Below are positions 52,900-61,803 of a stretch of 64,000 bases of DNA, piece by piece. Both the position numbers and the translations under genes were made by a program. The notes beneath the pieces were generated by a model. The model was not told where the DNA came from. It did no database searches and saw only the letters and a list, made by a program, of their open reading frames with translations. Source of the DNA: Clostridia bacterium (lineage in GTDB: Bacteria; Bacillota; Clostridia; Christensenellales; Aristaeellaceae); contig JAFRBK010000002.1 in assembly GCA_017404985.1 (NCBI GenBank), positions 50,758 through 114,757 of the forward strand, given 5' to 3'. Position 1 is the stretch's first letter. Every line of letters starts with the position of its first letter.

Positions 52900-53181
52900 A
52901 TGAATAAAACTGAACTGGTCGATTTTATCTCTACCAAAGCTGAAGTTTCCAAGGTGGAAGCGCTGAAAGTGCTGAATACGACGCTGGACGGCATCAACGC
53001 CGGCCTGAAGAAAGATGGCAAAGTGGTTCTCCCCGGCTTCGGCACCTTCGAAGTCCGTACCCGTTCCGCCCGCGTTGGCCGCAACCCCCGCACCGGAGAG
53101 CAGATCAAGATCAAGGCCTCCAAGGTTCCCGCTTTCAAACCCGGCAAGGGCATGAAGGACAACCTGGCCAAGAAAAAGTAA
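52900..53181 (+). CDS. HU-family DNA-binding protein
   Basis: 93 residues, standard for HU. MNKTELVDFISTKAEVSKVE is the usual opening, and the beta arm RSARVGRNPRTGEQIKIKA carries the R-x-x-x-x-NP tip that inserts into the minor groove. It bends and compacts DNA as a homodimer and supports replication and transcription. It is a single gene with its own promoter and a strong terminator. A good AGAAAGGACG site precedes the ATG. Confidence 0.96.
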   Translation: MNKTELVDFISTKAEVSKVEALKVLNTTLDGINAGLKKDGKVVLPGFGTFEVRTRSARVGRNPRTGEQIKIKASKVPAFKPGKGMKDNLAKKK

Positions 53182-53196
53182 TCAGCCAAATATTCA

Positions 53197-53227
53197 AGGA
53201 GCCTGCATCCGCAGGCTCCTTTTTTTC
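53197..53227 (+). terminator. intrinsic terminator of the HU gene
   Basis: AGGAGCCTGC (53197-53206) pairs perfectly with GCAGGCTCCT (53211-53220), followed by TTTTTTT. Confidence 0.95.
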
Positions 53228-53299
53228 CTTCGTTTCTGTTTCTTCGCCGTCCGTTATGCAAGTAGCCCCATCCGCATGGGCGGGCCGAGGCCCCGTCTG

Positions 53300-53710
53300 T
53301 TATTCCGCTTCCGTACAATTATATTTCCCGAAGCACTCCTGACAAACCTTCCGGTACCGGGTCCCCATCTGGTCCTCAATGCGGGCATTGATCAAATCGG
53401 TCGTCCGGCCGCAAAGCTCGCAGGTGCCCCGGTTTCCGCCCCGGTTCGACAGATACTGCGTGTACCCGGGCTTCGGAATCAGCTTGTCCATCATCTTTTC
53501 AACCTTCACATGGGTATCCCCGATGCAGTACAGCACCCAGGAAGTAAGCCAGCTGACAATCCAGCCGCCCACGAGAATGGAAACGCAGATCGGCCAGTCC
53601 AGAATGTTGCTGACAAACAAAAACACCGCAGACCCCGCGGACGCCAACATCCCGATCACAAAAATTGCCACTGCCAGTCCCCTGACTTTCCGACCGATGT
53701 CCTTAAACAT
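53300..53710 (-). CDS. membrane protein with C-terminal zinc ribbon
   Basis: 136 residues from the ATG at 53708-53710, chosen because AGGAG lies 8 bp upstream (only 2 bp from the ATG two codons earlier). Two hydrophobic helices (about 12-34 and 41-62) precede a cytoplasmic tail with CELCGRTTDL and VCQECF, two CxxC pairs forming a likely zinc site. Function unknown. It converges on the HU gene terminator. Confidence 0.75.
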   Translation of the reverse strand: MFKDIGRKVRGLAVAIFVIGMLASAGSAVFLFVSNILDWPICVSILVGGWIVSWLTSWVLYCIGDTHVKVEKMMDKLIPKPGYTQYLSNRGGNRGTCELCGRTTDLINARIEDQMGTRYRKVCQECFGKYNCTEAE

Positions 53711-53949
53711 ATCCATGTCTCCTTTTCTGCTGTTTCTGCGCACGGCGCAAAGCGCCCTACCCCGCATCCTGTCTTATTACAATAACAGAATGGCCCATCC
53801 CTGTCAACAAATCAGCCGCTTTCAGAACACATTTTTGTATACCGTGAATCGCTTTTTAATGATATACTGAACCAGGCAGAAACGATGAACAGGATGAACA
53901 CGGATGAACCATCCCCATCTGTTTGTCAGAATTCACGGAGGTTATGAAA

Positions 53950-55740
53950 ATGGAGAAAAAACAGTCAAAGGGCATTCTTTGGCGGGTTTTGTTTGTGATA
54001 ACCGCACTGCTGATGGCGACTGTCCTGGAGCTTGGAAAGCATACCGTCTGGGGCTGGATTCTGACTGCGCTTCTTCTGACCGGGTTCTGCTTTCTGCGTA
54101 CAAAACGCTGGAAGACATTAAGCGCGGGTAAACGGATTCTTGCGTGGGTCTGTGTGCTGGGCGCCGGCTTTGCCGCGATTCTCTGGATTTCATGGCCTCC
54201 GGTGCAGGCTGTCCCTGCGGTAAAGGGATCCTCCCCCCAAACGACAGGTGTGATTCATGTGGCCCAGGGCGATCTCACAGGTGTCATGACAGCCGACGGA
54301 AAAGTCGAAGTATATGCCGGAATCCCCTACGCTCAGCCGCCTGTCGGGGTGCTTCGCTGGAAAGAGCCGCAGCCTGCGCTGCCCTGGGAGGGCGTCCTGG
54401 CTGCAGATCACTTCAAACCCATGTCCATGCAAACGCAGAATCTTCCGATCTATGATTCCCTGGCACAGATCATCGGATATCATGATTATGCGTTCTTTTC
54501 AACGGAAGACAATCATCGGGAGCCTGCCAGCGAGGATTCCCTGTACCTGAATATCTGGAAACCGGCAGGAGAAGCGCAAAACATTCCGGTACTGGTGTAT
54601 ATCCACGGAGGTTCTCTCCAGACCGGGCAGCCCTGGTATCAGGATTACAGCGGCGAAGGGTTGGCCCGGAACGGCGTCATTGTCGTCAACATGGGTTACC
54701 GCCTGGGCGTTTTCGGATTCTTCGCGGATGAAGCGCTGGCGGCGGAGTCTCCCAACGGGACAACCGGTAATTACGGCCTGCTGGATCAGATCTGCGCTCT
54801 GCAGTGGGTACGGGATAATATTGCCGCGTTCGGCGGGGATCCTGACAACGTAACGCTGGCCGGAGAGTCAGCGGGCGCTGCCTGTGTGACCGCGCTTTCC
54901 ACTTCCCCGCTGGCAAAAGGACTGTTTCGCCGGGTCATTGCGGAAAGTTCTACTGTAACAGCCAAAAACCCGGCACATTCCTTCCGGACAATGGACGCGG
55001 CGCTGAAAGCCGGGGCGGAAACGAAAAAACGCCTTGGGGTTCAGTCGATTGAAGAACTACGGAAACTTCCGGCGGAGAAGATCGTGGGAGAATTGTCCGC
55101 CCACCATCACATAACAGTGGACGGCTATGCGCTGACAGAAACGCCCTATGAATCCTATGAAAAGGGCGCATATCATCAGGAAGCACAGCTGCACGGATTC
55201 AACCGCGAGGAGTCGGAAGCTTTCATTCTCTTCGAGCAGGCAAACCTGAAAAACTACGAAGAAAAGGTACGAAAACTGTTCCTTGGGGATAATGCGGAAA
55301 AGGTTCTGCAGCTTTATCCGGCCGGATCGGACGCGGAGGCAAAGCGGAACTGGGCGGACATCTATTCGGCATTTTTCTTTACCTACGGCCACTCTGTCTG
55401 GGAAAAGCAAGCCGCAATGAACCGGATTCCTTCCTATGAATACTTCTTCACGAAAACAAACGGCCGTCTGGGGTGCTGGCACAGCGGCGAAGAAGTCTAT
55501 TTCTATGGAAACATTCCGGAAAACTCCGGCCTCTACACATCGGATGACAGAACGTTGAGCGGGGTCATGCAGCAGTATTTTATCAACTTTATCCGAACAG
55601 GCAATCCGAACGGAGAATGGCTTCCGGAATGGCCGTCGAACACCGGCGCGGAAAACAGGGTGCTGGTGCTGGATACGGACATTCATATGGAAGAGGATCC
55701 GTTTGCCGGTCTGTATCCGATCCTGGATGAGGAGAACTGA
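53950..55740 (+). CDS. type-B carboxylesterase with N-terminal membrane anchor
   Basis: 596 residues from the ATG at 53950, set by GGAGG 8 bp upstream (an ATG two codons earlier is too close). The N-terminal 90 residues hold three hydrophobic segments. The alpha/beta-hydrolase domain has the opening YAGIPYAQPPVG, the oxyanion loop YIHGGSL near 219, and the nucleophile Ser307 in LAGESAGAA. A type-B glutamate and histidine should follow (HSGEEVYF region). It hydrolyses carboxylic esters, probably at the outer membrane face. The DMT transporter begins 25 bp downstream. Confidence 0.9.
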   Translation: MEKKQSKGILWRVLFVITALLMATVLELGKHTVWGWILTALLLTGFCFLRTKRWKTLSAGKRILAWVCVLGAGFAAILWISWPPVQAVPAVKGSSPQTTGVIHVAQGDLTGVMTADGKVEVYAGIPYAQPPVGVLRWKEPQPALPWEGVLAADHFKPMSMQTQNLPIYDSLAQIIGYHDYAFFSTEDNHREPASEDSLYLNIWKPAGEAQNIPVLVYIHGGSLQTGQPWYQDYSGEGLARNGVIVVNMGYRLGVFGFFADEALAAESPNGTTGNYGLLDQICALQWVRDNIAAFGGDPDNVTLAGESAGAACVTALSTSPLAKGLFRRVIAESSTVTAKNPAHSFRTMDAALKAGAETKKRLGVQSIEELRKLPAEKIVGELSAHHHITVDGYALTETPYESYEKGAYHQEAQLHGFNREESEAFILFEQANLKNYEEKVRKLFLGDNAEKVLQLYPAGSDAEAKRNWADIYSAFFFTYGHSVWEKQAAMNRIPSYEYFFTKTNGRLGCWHSGEEVYFYGNIPENSGLYTSDDRTLSGVMQQYFINFIRTGNPNGEWLPEWPSNTGAENRVLVLDTDIHMEEDPFAGLYPILDEEN

Positions 55741-55765
55741 GAACAGTTGTCGGGAGGGATGACCC

Positions 55766-56626
55766 ATGGAGAAAGCGCGGGAATGGCGGTATCCGCTTTG
55801 CGTTTTTCTGGCTTCGGTCTGTTTCAGCACCGGCGGGCTTTTCATTAAATTGATTCCCTGGTCGCCATTGGCCATCAACGGCGCCCGGAACCTGATCGGA
55901 GCAGCGGTGATCGGGATTTATCTTCTTGCGACCGGGAAGAAAATCATCTTTAATGCCCGGGTGCTGGTCGGAGCACTCTCCATGATCGGCGTGACAACGC
56001 TTTACGCGATTGCAAACAAACTGACCACCGCAGCCAACGCGATTGTCCTGCAGTTTACGGCGCCGGTTTTCGTGATCCTTTTCATGGCCGTTCTTTATAA
56101 ACAAAGACCCGGAAAGGCGGATGTAGCAACCTGCCTCGCCGTTCTTCTGGGGGTTGTGCTGTTCTTTGTGGACGGCATCCGGGCCGGGAACCTTTTGGGA
56201 AACGTGATCGCGGTTCTTTCCGGAGTCTGCTACGCCGGGGTTTTCATGATGAATACCGGAAAGAATGCAGATGCCATTTCTTCCTGCTTCATCGGACAGC
56301 TGGCCGCCGGGGTGATTTTCACACCCTTCTGCTTCCGTGAAACGGATTTCTCATTTCCCGTGATCGCGGCGGTAACCGGGTTGGGCGTGATTCAGGTGGG
56401 GCTCGCATATATTCTGTTCACGATCGGAATCCGGCATACGCCGCCGGTCACCGCGAGCCTGCTGACCGGGCTGGAGCCCATTCTGAATCCGCTTCTGGTC
56501 GCTGCTTTTTACGGGGAGAACGTTTCGGCGCTGTCTGTGATCGGATCCGTGATCGTTGTTTTTTCCATTATTGCGTACAACGTTTACCTGTCAAGAAAAA
56601 GACAGCCGGCCGAAGCAGTGCAATAG
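55766..56626 (+). CDS. EamA/DMT-family transporter
   Basis: 286 residues with about ten hydrophobic helices in two five-helix halves, the EamA repeat. LIKLIPWSPLAINGARN (first half) and TGLEPILNPLLVAAFYGE (second half, typical last-but-one helix) are diagnostic. Such proteins export or import amino acids and other small metabolites; the substrate is unknown. CGGGAGGGATG precedes the ATG. It lies 25 bp after the esterase, so the two are probably co-transcribed. Confidence 0.92.
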   Translation: MEKAREWRYPLCVFLASVCFSTGGLFIKLIPWSPLAINGARNLIGAAVIGIYLLATGKKIIFNARVLVGALSMIGVTTLYAIANKLTTAANAIVLQFTAPVFVILFMAVLYKQRPGKADVATCLAVLLGVVLFFVDGIRAGNLLGNVIAVLSGVCYAGVFMMNTGKNADAISSCFIGQLAAGVIFTPFCFRETDFSFPVIAAVTGLGVIQVGLAYILFTIGIRHTPPVTASLLTGLEPILNPLLVAAFYGENVSALSVIGSVIVVFSIIAYNVYLSRKRQPAEAVQ

Positions 56627-56643
56627 CATGGAATGATGGGCAG

Positions 56644-57486
56644 CTACGGATGTGCTACATACCTGGGGCATGCAGAGCAATCATTCCCGCAGGCAGCGAT
56701 TATCTTCTGTTCCCTGTTTGTTTTGTTCATATCATCAACAATGTGCGTCGGCTTTGCGGTCATTTCCACCCAGGCTGGAATAAAGCCGCTTTTCACGGCA
56801 TTCCGAACCGACCGGATATTTGACCAGGCAGAGCAATAGAACGGAACTTTCTCCCGGTCCATGATTGCTTTTGCGAGCGTGTTTGTCAATGCAGACGCGA
56901 TTCCGTTCCGCCTGTATTCCGGCAGCACATCCACGCCGATCTGCCACATCTCTTCGCAGTCCGCTGAGCAACCTGCAAGGCCGACAAGTTTCCCTTTATC
57001 ATACGCTCCAACACCGAGGACATCCAAATGCTTCCTGTCCCTGCAAAGCGCATTTCCCCATTCCGGCAGGTACAAATTCTCAAAATCCGCAGAGCCGAGC
57101 ATGCGCATCTCATAAGCGCAGGACAGTTCCTGAGCTCTGTTTGCATCAAAGAGATAATACTCCGCCATAAAACAGATTTTATGGCCTTTTTCCGCCAGAC
57201 GATCATTCAGCCAGTGCATATTCGGTGTTTCAAAGCAATGGAAGAACTCATACCGACCTATGTACTCGGATACCAGGCCGGCCACCTCGTCTGTCACTGC
57301 CGCCACGATATTGTTTCCATACGAAACCAAATGGCAGGTGATCGGCAGTTTATAATACTTGCGTGCGTTCGCGCCAAGGCGGAAGGGAACGATCACGTTT
57401 TCGCCGGACCCGAAACTGTCCGGGGCGCAACCCATATCCTCCGCGGATTGCTCCATCGCAACTTCCAGCATATCACGATTCATCAT
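56644..57486 (-). CDS. GNAT acetyltransferase fused to a truncated DUF3795 start
   Basis: About 280 residues; several ATGs lie close together and I chose 57486. The acetyltransferase core is in the second half: GKLVGLAGCSADCEEMWQIG, then VLPEYRRNGIASALTNTLAK with the acetyl-CoA loop and SAWSNIRSVRNAVKSGFIPA. The last 20 residues, after TNREQK, read IIAACGNDCSACPRYVAHP, the conserved opening of DUF3795 proteins, and then stop. So this seems to be a GNAT-DUF3795 fusion whose second domain was lost, with the DMT gene ending 17 bp away. Confidence 0.8.
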   Translation of the reverse strand: MMNRDMLEVAMEQSAEDMGCAPDSFGSGENVIVPFRLGANARKYYKLPITCHLVSYGNNIVAAVTDEVAGLVSEYIGRYEFFHCFETPNMHWLNDRLAEKGHKICFMAEYYLFDANRAQELSCAYEMRMLGSADFENLYLPEWGNALCRDRKHLDVLGVGAYDKGKLVGLAGCSADCEEMWQIGVDVLPEYRRNGIASALTNTLAKAIMDREKVPFYCSAWSNIRSVRNAVKSGFIPAWVEMTAKPTHIVDDMNKTNREQKIIAACGNDCSACPRYVAHP

Positions 57487-57552
57487 TTTGGGCATCATCC
57501 TCCCCAGCCCACCGTTTCCATGGTTATATCTGCCATCATATCAAAGATCGAA

Positions 57553-58452
57553 TTACCGATCAGGCGATTTCACCATTGCCCGGCCGTTTACCGTTTGAAA
57601 ACCATATTTCTCATACAGTCCATGCGCATCCATTGTCAGCAGGAGGCCGCGAAGGCATGTATATTCCGGCTGCGAGACAATATGAGATACCAGCAATTTT
57701 CCAAGTCCCCTATGTCGATAATCCGAATCGATGATCACATCGGCAAGGTAATAGGTGGTTGCAAAGTCACTGATTACCCGGGCGAACCCAACCAGTTTCT
57801 GTTCGTCATTCAGCCAGATGCCATAGCAGGATGAGTTTTCCATGGATTTCCGGATCTGTTCTTTGGAGCGATTGTTCGCCCAGTAGGTTGTTTTCAGAAG
57901 CCGAACAACTTCATCAATATTGATTTGGTCAGCACCTTCAATGATCCTGAAATCCATTCCAGCCGTTTCCTGCAGCATGATCTTCATATATCCGCAGGTA
58001 AACGGGAAGAAATCAAACTTCTCCGTGCCTGTATGGATTGCGCCATAACCTTCATACCATTTCCGGAGAACTGTGTTTTCTTTCACGATGCTCAGCTTCA
58101 TCACAGTACACTTCTGCTCTTCCGCTGTTTTCATTGCGTGCTGAAGCAGTTTGCCACCAATTCCCCTATGGCGATATTCAGGAAGCACAGAGAGATTGCC
58201 CAGCTCACATTCATTCTGATCCCTGAGCAGCAGTGAATAATAGCCGCAGAGCCCGTCGTCCTCTTCGTACAGATACATAAGCCTATGCTCTCCGTCCATG
58301 TGCCAGAGCAATCTTTCTTCTGTGGTGGCAAAAGCCGTAAAACGGGGAGCATTTTCCCGAGTAAAACCGAACTCATCCGCAACAGTCTGAAAGCTTTTTC
58401 TGATCAAATCCGCACAGGCTGAAAGCTCTTCACGTCTGACTTCTCTGATCAT
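57553..58452 (-). CDS. tandem GNAT acetyltransferase (two domains)
   Basis: 299 residues. Domain one (about 1-155) has the acetyl-CoA motif LGNLSVLPEYRHRGIGGKLL and ends around KWYEGYGAIHTG. Domain two (about 165-299) has YLADVIIDSDYRHRGLGKLL and ends with GLYEKYGFQTVNG. Each half is a complete GNAT fold. Such fusions may bind two different acceptors or use one half as a regulator. A GGAGG site precedes the ATG. Downstream 54 bp separate it from the GNAT-DUF3795 gene on the same strand. Confidence 0.88.
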   Translation of the reverse strand: MIREVRREELSACADLIRKSFQTVADEFGFTRENAPRFTAFATTEERLLWHMDGEHRLMYLYEEDDGLCGYYSLLLRDQNECELGNLSVLPEYRHRGIGGKLLQHAMKTAEEQKCTVMKLSIVKENTVLRKWYEGYGAIHTGTEKFDFFPFTCGYMKIMLQETAGMDFRIIEGADQINIDEVVRLLKTTYWANNRSKEQIRKSMENSSCYGIWLNDEQKLVGFARVISDFATTYYLADVIIDSDYRHRGLGKLLVSHIVSQPEYTCLRGLLLTMDAHGLYEKYGFQTVNGRAMVKSPDR

Positions 58453-58469
58453 TTTTTATTTCCTCCTTC

Positions 58470-58589
58470 TCAGCCCTGTGGAACAGCCGCAGGCGCTGTG
58501 CGTCCGATCCATTTTTTCTGATACTCCGACCTGACCATCACATCTTTGATGTAATACCCTGAGCCTATATCGCCGATAAGTGTTGCCAT
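58470..58589 (-). pseudogene. GNAT acetyltransferase remnant
   Basis: A 39-codon frame starts at the ATG at 58587-58589, directly after the stop of the SH3 gene, and ends at TGA 58470-58472. It includes YIKDVMVRSEYQKKWIGRT, clearly the acetyl-CoA-binding stretch (D-V-x-V-x-x-E-Y-Q-x-x-G-I-G) of a GNAT with the first key glycine replaced by tryptophan. The rest of the gene is missing. Confidence 0.65.
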
Positions 58590-59552
58590 TCACCAGTCCA
58601 GCGAAGCCATGGGGATAAATCCCCTCGCCTGCTGTCCGTTTACGTACGCTTCAATATATGCCAGCGTCATATCACTTCGGCGATAATCCGCCAACAGGTA
58701 GACGGTGGTGCCTGGTTGCAAAACCGTGATGGTTGAATAAAAATGCGCCGGGTCGTCGGTCATATTTGCATCGGTATTGACCGTAGCGGGAATATAGGGA
58801 AATTGCAGGGAATTATATGGCACCGGCCCCTGGATATCCTCGCCGCAGATATATCCGACCCGGGTGATCCGTTTGCTGTTCTCATAAATGATCAGGTACC
58901 AGCCATTTTCCCCGCCGGCACAATAGACTCCTCCGACCATTCCGACAGAAGCTTTGCCGTTTGCCCCACGCCAGGATTTCTTTGACGGAGCGGAATAAAC
59001 ATTGAGGATCTGGTTCTTCTCGAAGGCAAAGTCTTCAAACTGGAGACGGGGATACGCGGTTGGCCAGTCTGAATCAGAAGATCCCCGGTTTGCGCCTCCG
59101 TTGTTTCGTGGCGCATTATTTACAGTTGAAGGCTGTTTCGTGGCAGTTGGCGCGTTGTTGACAATGGTCAGCAAATCAAACCGGACATACCCGGTTCTCC
59201 CGTCCTTCAGCTTTACCAGGTACCATTGCGTCCCGTTATCGTCATAGGAGGAACCGATAATGGTAACAGACGTGCCGGCTTTCTCGATCTGGGCAACGCG
59301 TTTGGAGTCCCCTTTGGGTTCTTTTCTGACATTGACTTTCTGAATGTTGGTTTTTGCGGAGACAGGATAAGCGGATGATGTTGCCGGAGTGGGCACTGCA
59401 GCCGAATATCGTTCCGCAGCAGGCGTTTTCTGCGGCGCGGAAGTTGGCTGTAACAGGATGTTGTCTGTCGTGCTGATCCCTTCGGCAAAAGTACCGGAAA
59501 CTGCGATGATGAACAGGACAAGTGCGGCCAGACAGCCGATGAGTCGCTTCAT
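58590..59552 (-). CDS. secreted SH3b-domain protein
   Basis: 320 residues. A signal peptide (about 1-23) precedes a Pro/Thr/Ala-rich stretch (30-65). One SH3b domain (about 68-130) has KVNVRKEPKGDSKRVAQIEK and ends WYLVKLKDGRTGYVRFD. A second Asn/Thr-rich linker leads to a C-terminal beta region (about 175-320) with SH3-like stretches (LNVYSAPSKKSWRG). It probably binds the cell wall or an external ligand. GGAGG precedes the ATG. No anchor is seen, so it is likely released. Confidence 0.85.
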   Translation of the reverse strand: MKRLIGCLAALVLFIIAVSGTFAEGISTTDNILLQPTSAPQKTPAAERYSAAVPTPATSSAYPVSAKTNIQKVNVRKEPKGDSKRVAQIEKAGTSVTIIGSSYDDNGTQWYLVKLKDGRTGYVRFDLLTIVNNAPTATKQPSTVNNAPRNNGGANRGSSDSDWPTAYPRLQFEDFAFEKNQILNVYSAPSKKSWRGANGKASVGMVGGVYCAGGENGWYLIIYENSKRITRVGYICGEDIQGPVPYNSLQFPYIPATVNTDANMTDDPAHFYSTITVLQPGTTVYLLADYRRSDMTLAYIEAYVNGQQARGFIPMASLDW

Positions 59553-59756
59553 AGGGTTAACACCTCCGGATGGTTCATCATTTTTCCATGGCTTGTGGAA
59601 AAATCAATTTGTTTCAAATCCAATGCTGAAATTCCTGCTTGTTATTTCTCCGCAAAGCTGTCAAAATCCTTTATTGCTGAGGGCGTCTGATATATGATCA
59701 GGTCACTTTCTCCTTTCTGCAGTGCTTTCAACAATTCGGTTCTGAAGGTGAAGATG

Positions 59757-59790
59757 AAAACATCCCTGGTAAGCACAAAGCTTACCAGGG
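59757..59790 (-). terminator. intrinsic terminator of the small zinc-ribbon gene
   Basis: CCCTGGTAAGC (59764-59774) pairs perfectly with GCTTACCAGGG (59780-59790). Read on the minus strand it is followed by ATGTTTTCATC. It is close in sequence to the hairpins at 37752 and 60968. Confidence 0.65.
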
Positions 59791-59839
59791 AAAAACACAC
59801 CCATCCGCCGATTCCGTTATTACGGTTCTTGGGTCTGCA

Positions 59840-60067
59840 TTATCTCGTCACTTCCGTATCGAAGATCATCTTCTTACAGTCCGGGCAATACCAGGATTCA
59901 ATGGTGAACGTTGTCAGCGTTCTCCTTGCCGCGGTTACCGTTCCTGAACCTACAATTGCATCCATGAGACCGGCCTTCTTCTCGCCCTGTTTCCAGGTAA
60001 CCGGGCTTCTGCCATCGCCGGAGAGGATTCCTGCTTTCATCTCTCTCCCACAGCATGGGCAGGGCAT
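59840..60067 (-). CDS. small zinc-ribbon protein (PF20097-like)
   Basis: 75 residues. CPCCGREM opens the protein and WYCPDCKKMIF closes it, two CxxC pairs for one zinc. The opening KAGILSGDGRSPVTW resembles a small clostridial family annotated only as PF20097. It starts 2 bp after the stop of the DUF6054-like gene. A terminator follows at 59764-59790. Confidence 0.8.
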   Translation of the reverse strand: MPCPCCGREMKAGILSGDGRSPVTWKQGEKKAGLMDAIVGSGTVTAARRTLTTFTIESWYCPDCKKMIFDTEVTR

Positions 60068-60069
60068 GC

Positions 60070-60396
60070 TTACAGCACCTCCGCCAGCTTGTCCAGGAAT
60101 GCCTGCTCACCGAATGTATTGATTTTAAAGAACACTGCCTGGGATCCACCGGAAGTGATCGCGCTCAGATGAATTATTCCATCCTTTCCCTGGAACAGTG
60201 TCACGCTGAGGGAGACACGATTGGATCCCAGTGCACTGTATCTCTCGAACACTCGTACCGAGCAGCGGCATCCGTCACTGATGAAATCGCTGCCATCCTC
60301 CAAAGACGCCGAAACACTGCCCTTCATGATCCCATGCTCGATATTACTGAGGATCAGGTCAAAATCGCCGGTCAGCATCCTTTCCATCTTGGCCAA
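60070..60396 (-). CDS. DUF6054-like protein
   Basis: 108 residues if the TTG at 60394-60396 is used, which is 7 bp after AGAGG; an ATG three codons later or a GTG three codons earlier are alternatives. The stretch VFERYSALGSNRVSLSVTLF and the ending GGSQAVFFKINTFGEQAFL match a small family of unknown function (DUF6054). It has no membrane segment. It precedes the zinc-ribbon gene by 2 bp. Confidence 0.75.
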   Translation of the reverse strand: MAKMERMLTGDFDLILSNIEHGIMKGSVSASLEDGSDFISDGCRCSVRVFERYSALGSNRVSLSVTLFQGKDGIIHLSAITSGGSQAVFFKINTFGEQAFLDKLAEVL

Positions 60397-60470
60397 AGCT
60401 CTCACCTCTTATTCCGAATCGTCCAATTCCAGTCCTCCACAGGGTCCTGCCTTTCATAATCCTTACTTCT

Positions 60471-60815
60471 TCACACATGGCTGTACTTCCGAGCCGAATT
60501 GTACTTTGGGTCATCCTCCGGAAACTGAATGGTCGGGACATTTGCCATCATAGCGTTCCACCTCTCCCGGCGGTCCACGTTCTCCCGCTCCGCTACAGTC
60601 ACCACAGCCTCCTGCTGATGGCACGCTGCTTTCATGCTTTCAGCTCTCCGCTGAAGCCGTGCTTCCTTCCTTGCCTGTACGGCCTCATGGATTTCAGCAA
60701 TCCGCTGTTCGCGTTCAGCCCTCCTGGCTTCAATCTTTGTATGAATGGCCTGTATCTTCTGCTCGTGCTCTGCCTTACGGTTTTCCAGGATCGCTTTCTT
60801 CAACTCTTTGTCCAT
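60471..60815 (-). CDS. small coiled-coil protein
   Basis: 114 residues from the ATG at 60813-60815, set by AGGAGC. The protein is a long amphipathic helix rich in Glu, Arg, Lys and Ala (LENRKAEHEQKIQAIHTK, then RRAEREQRIAEIHEAVQA), ending in a short variable tail. No function can be assigned. A small overlapping frame at its stop is not called as a gene. It shares direction with the DUF6054-like gene. Confidence 0.65.
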   Translation of the reverse strand: MDKELKKAILENRKAEHEQKIQAIHTKIEARRAEREQRIAEIHEAVQARKEARLQRRAESMKAACHQQEAVVTVAERENVDRRERWNAMMANVPTIQFPEDDPKYNSARKYSHV

Positions 60816-60959
60816 GGGATTGCTCCTGCAAATCAATCTGGTTCGGGGCCTACCGGTTTGATGGCTTGCTCCCGGACCATGGCTGTATCTTACCATGGAG
60901 GAGCAGCGGAAAACAGAACGGGATCGGAGAAATACATATCCATATTTCTGCAGGAAAAG

Positions 60960-60995
60960 AAAAAAAGCCCTGGCAAGTTAATCCACCTGTCAGGG
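60960..60995 (-). terminator. intrinsic terminator of the SGNH hydrolase gene
   Basis: CCCTGGCA (60968-60975) pairs with TGTCAGGG (60988-60995) with one G-T pair, followed on the minus strand by CTTTTTTTC. Confidence 0.8.
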
Positions 60996-61059
60996 AGAGA
61001 AGATATATTTTCGATTTCACGTATGAACGGCCCGGTTCACGCCAAGTATTTTTCTCCGT

Positions 61060-61752
61060 TTACAGATAGGGCTTCAGCCTTTCAAAGACCGTTCGATATG
61101 CAGCCGCGTCAAAGTGGATGCCATCTTCCGTATGCTCGATCTGCAGATTGCCTGCCTCATCCTTCAGCCCATCGTTTACATCAATGTAGTGGAAACAAAA
61201 TTCCTCCGCCAGCGACGCAACCATGCGGTTTGCCCTGGCTATATTCCCGTTGGTGCGAACCTGCATTCCCGGATTCTCCTTTGCACCCGGTGCATTCCCA
61301 TTCACAGGATAATACGCCATCATATAGACAACTGTATCCGGAAGCCTGTCCCTGATGATCGTGCAGATTTTCCGATAGTTTTCGGACAGATGTTCAAACC
61401 AGTCTTCGCCCTCCGGCATGGGACGGATATCATTGGTACCGATATTGATGAAAAGCTTCGATGGCGCAAGGTCCAGCAGCACATCGTCTATCGCTTTCAG
61501 AAACTCATCTGTCGTATAGCCGCCGATTCCACGGTTATATGCCGTTGGATAACCTTCAGTCGCGCAGTACTCCGAAATGGGAAACTGTTCCATCAGGGAG
61601 GACCCGGTAAACAGCGTCTGTCCTTTCCGAACAAAGGCATTCTGCTGATGATAGTTTTTCCGTTTCTTTTCTTTCTCATGTTCAAAGTGAGGTGCCTGAG
61701 ACTGCATCATCTGCTGCCTGACTTCTTCAATGATTTGTTCGCGTTCGCTCAT
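61060..61752 (-). CDS. SGNH/GDSL hydrolase
   Basis: 230 residues from the ATG at 61750-61752, set by GAAGGAG; an ATG seven codons upstream overlaps this site. The four blocks are visible: block I FTGSSLMEQ (nucleophile Ser52), block II Gly in NRGIGGYTT, block III NIGTNDI, and block V DGIHFDAAAY with catalytic Asp and His. It probably removes acetyl or other acyl groups from sugars or lipids. No signal peptide, so it acts in the cytosol. A charged helix (about 1-35) precedes the domain. Confidence 0.9.
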   Translation of the reverse strand: MSEREQIIEEVRQQMMQSQAPHFEHEKEKKRKNYHQQNAFVRKGQTLFTGSSLMEQFPISEYCATEGYPTAYNRGIGGYTTDEFLKAIDDVLLDLAPSKLFINIGTNDIRPMPEGEDWFEHLSENYRKICTIIRDRLPDTVVYMMAYYPVNGNAPGAKENPGMQVRTNGNIARANRMVASLAEEFCFHYIDVNDGLKDEAGNLQIEHTEDGIHFDAAAYRTVFERLKPYL

Positions 61753-61803
61753 CGTGATTTTCTCCTTCTTCATCCATTAAGGCTACCAAGGAAAGCTTCC
61801 GGT

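Noticed and set aside
59694-60122. Plus-strand frame over the small zinc-ribbon gene
   Set aside because: The minus frame has the Cys pairs and tight coupling; the plus frame lacks a start signal.
60359-60541. Small minus-strand frame overlapping the coiled-coil gene's stop
   Set aside because: Overlaps both neighbours, no site of its own and no conserved motif seen.
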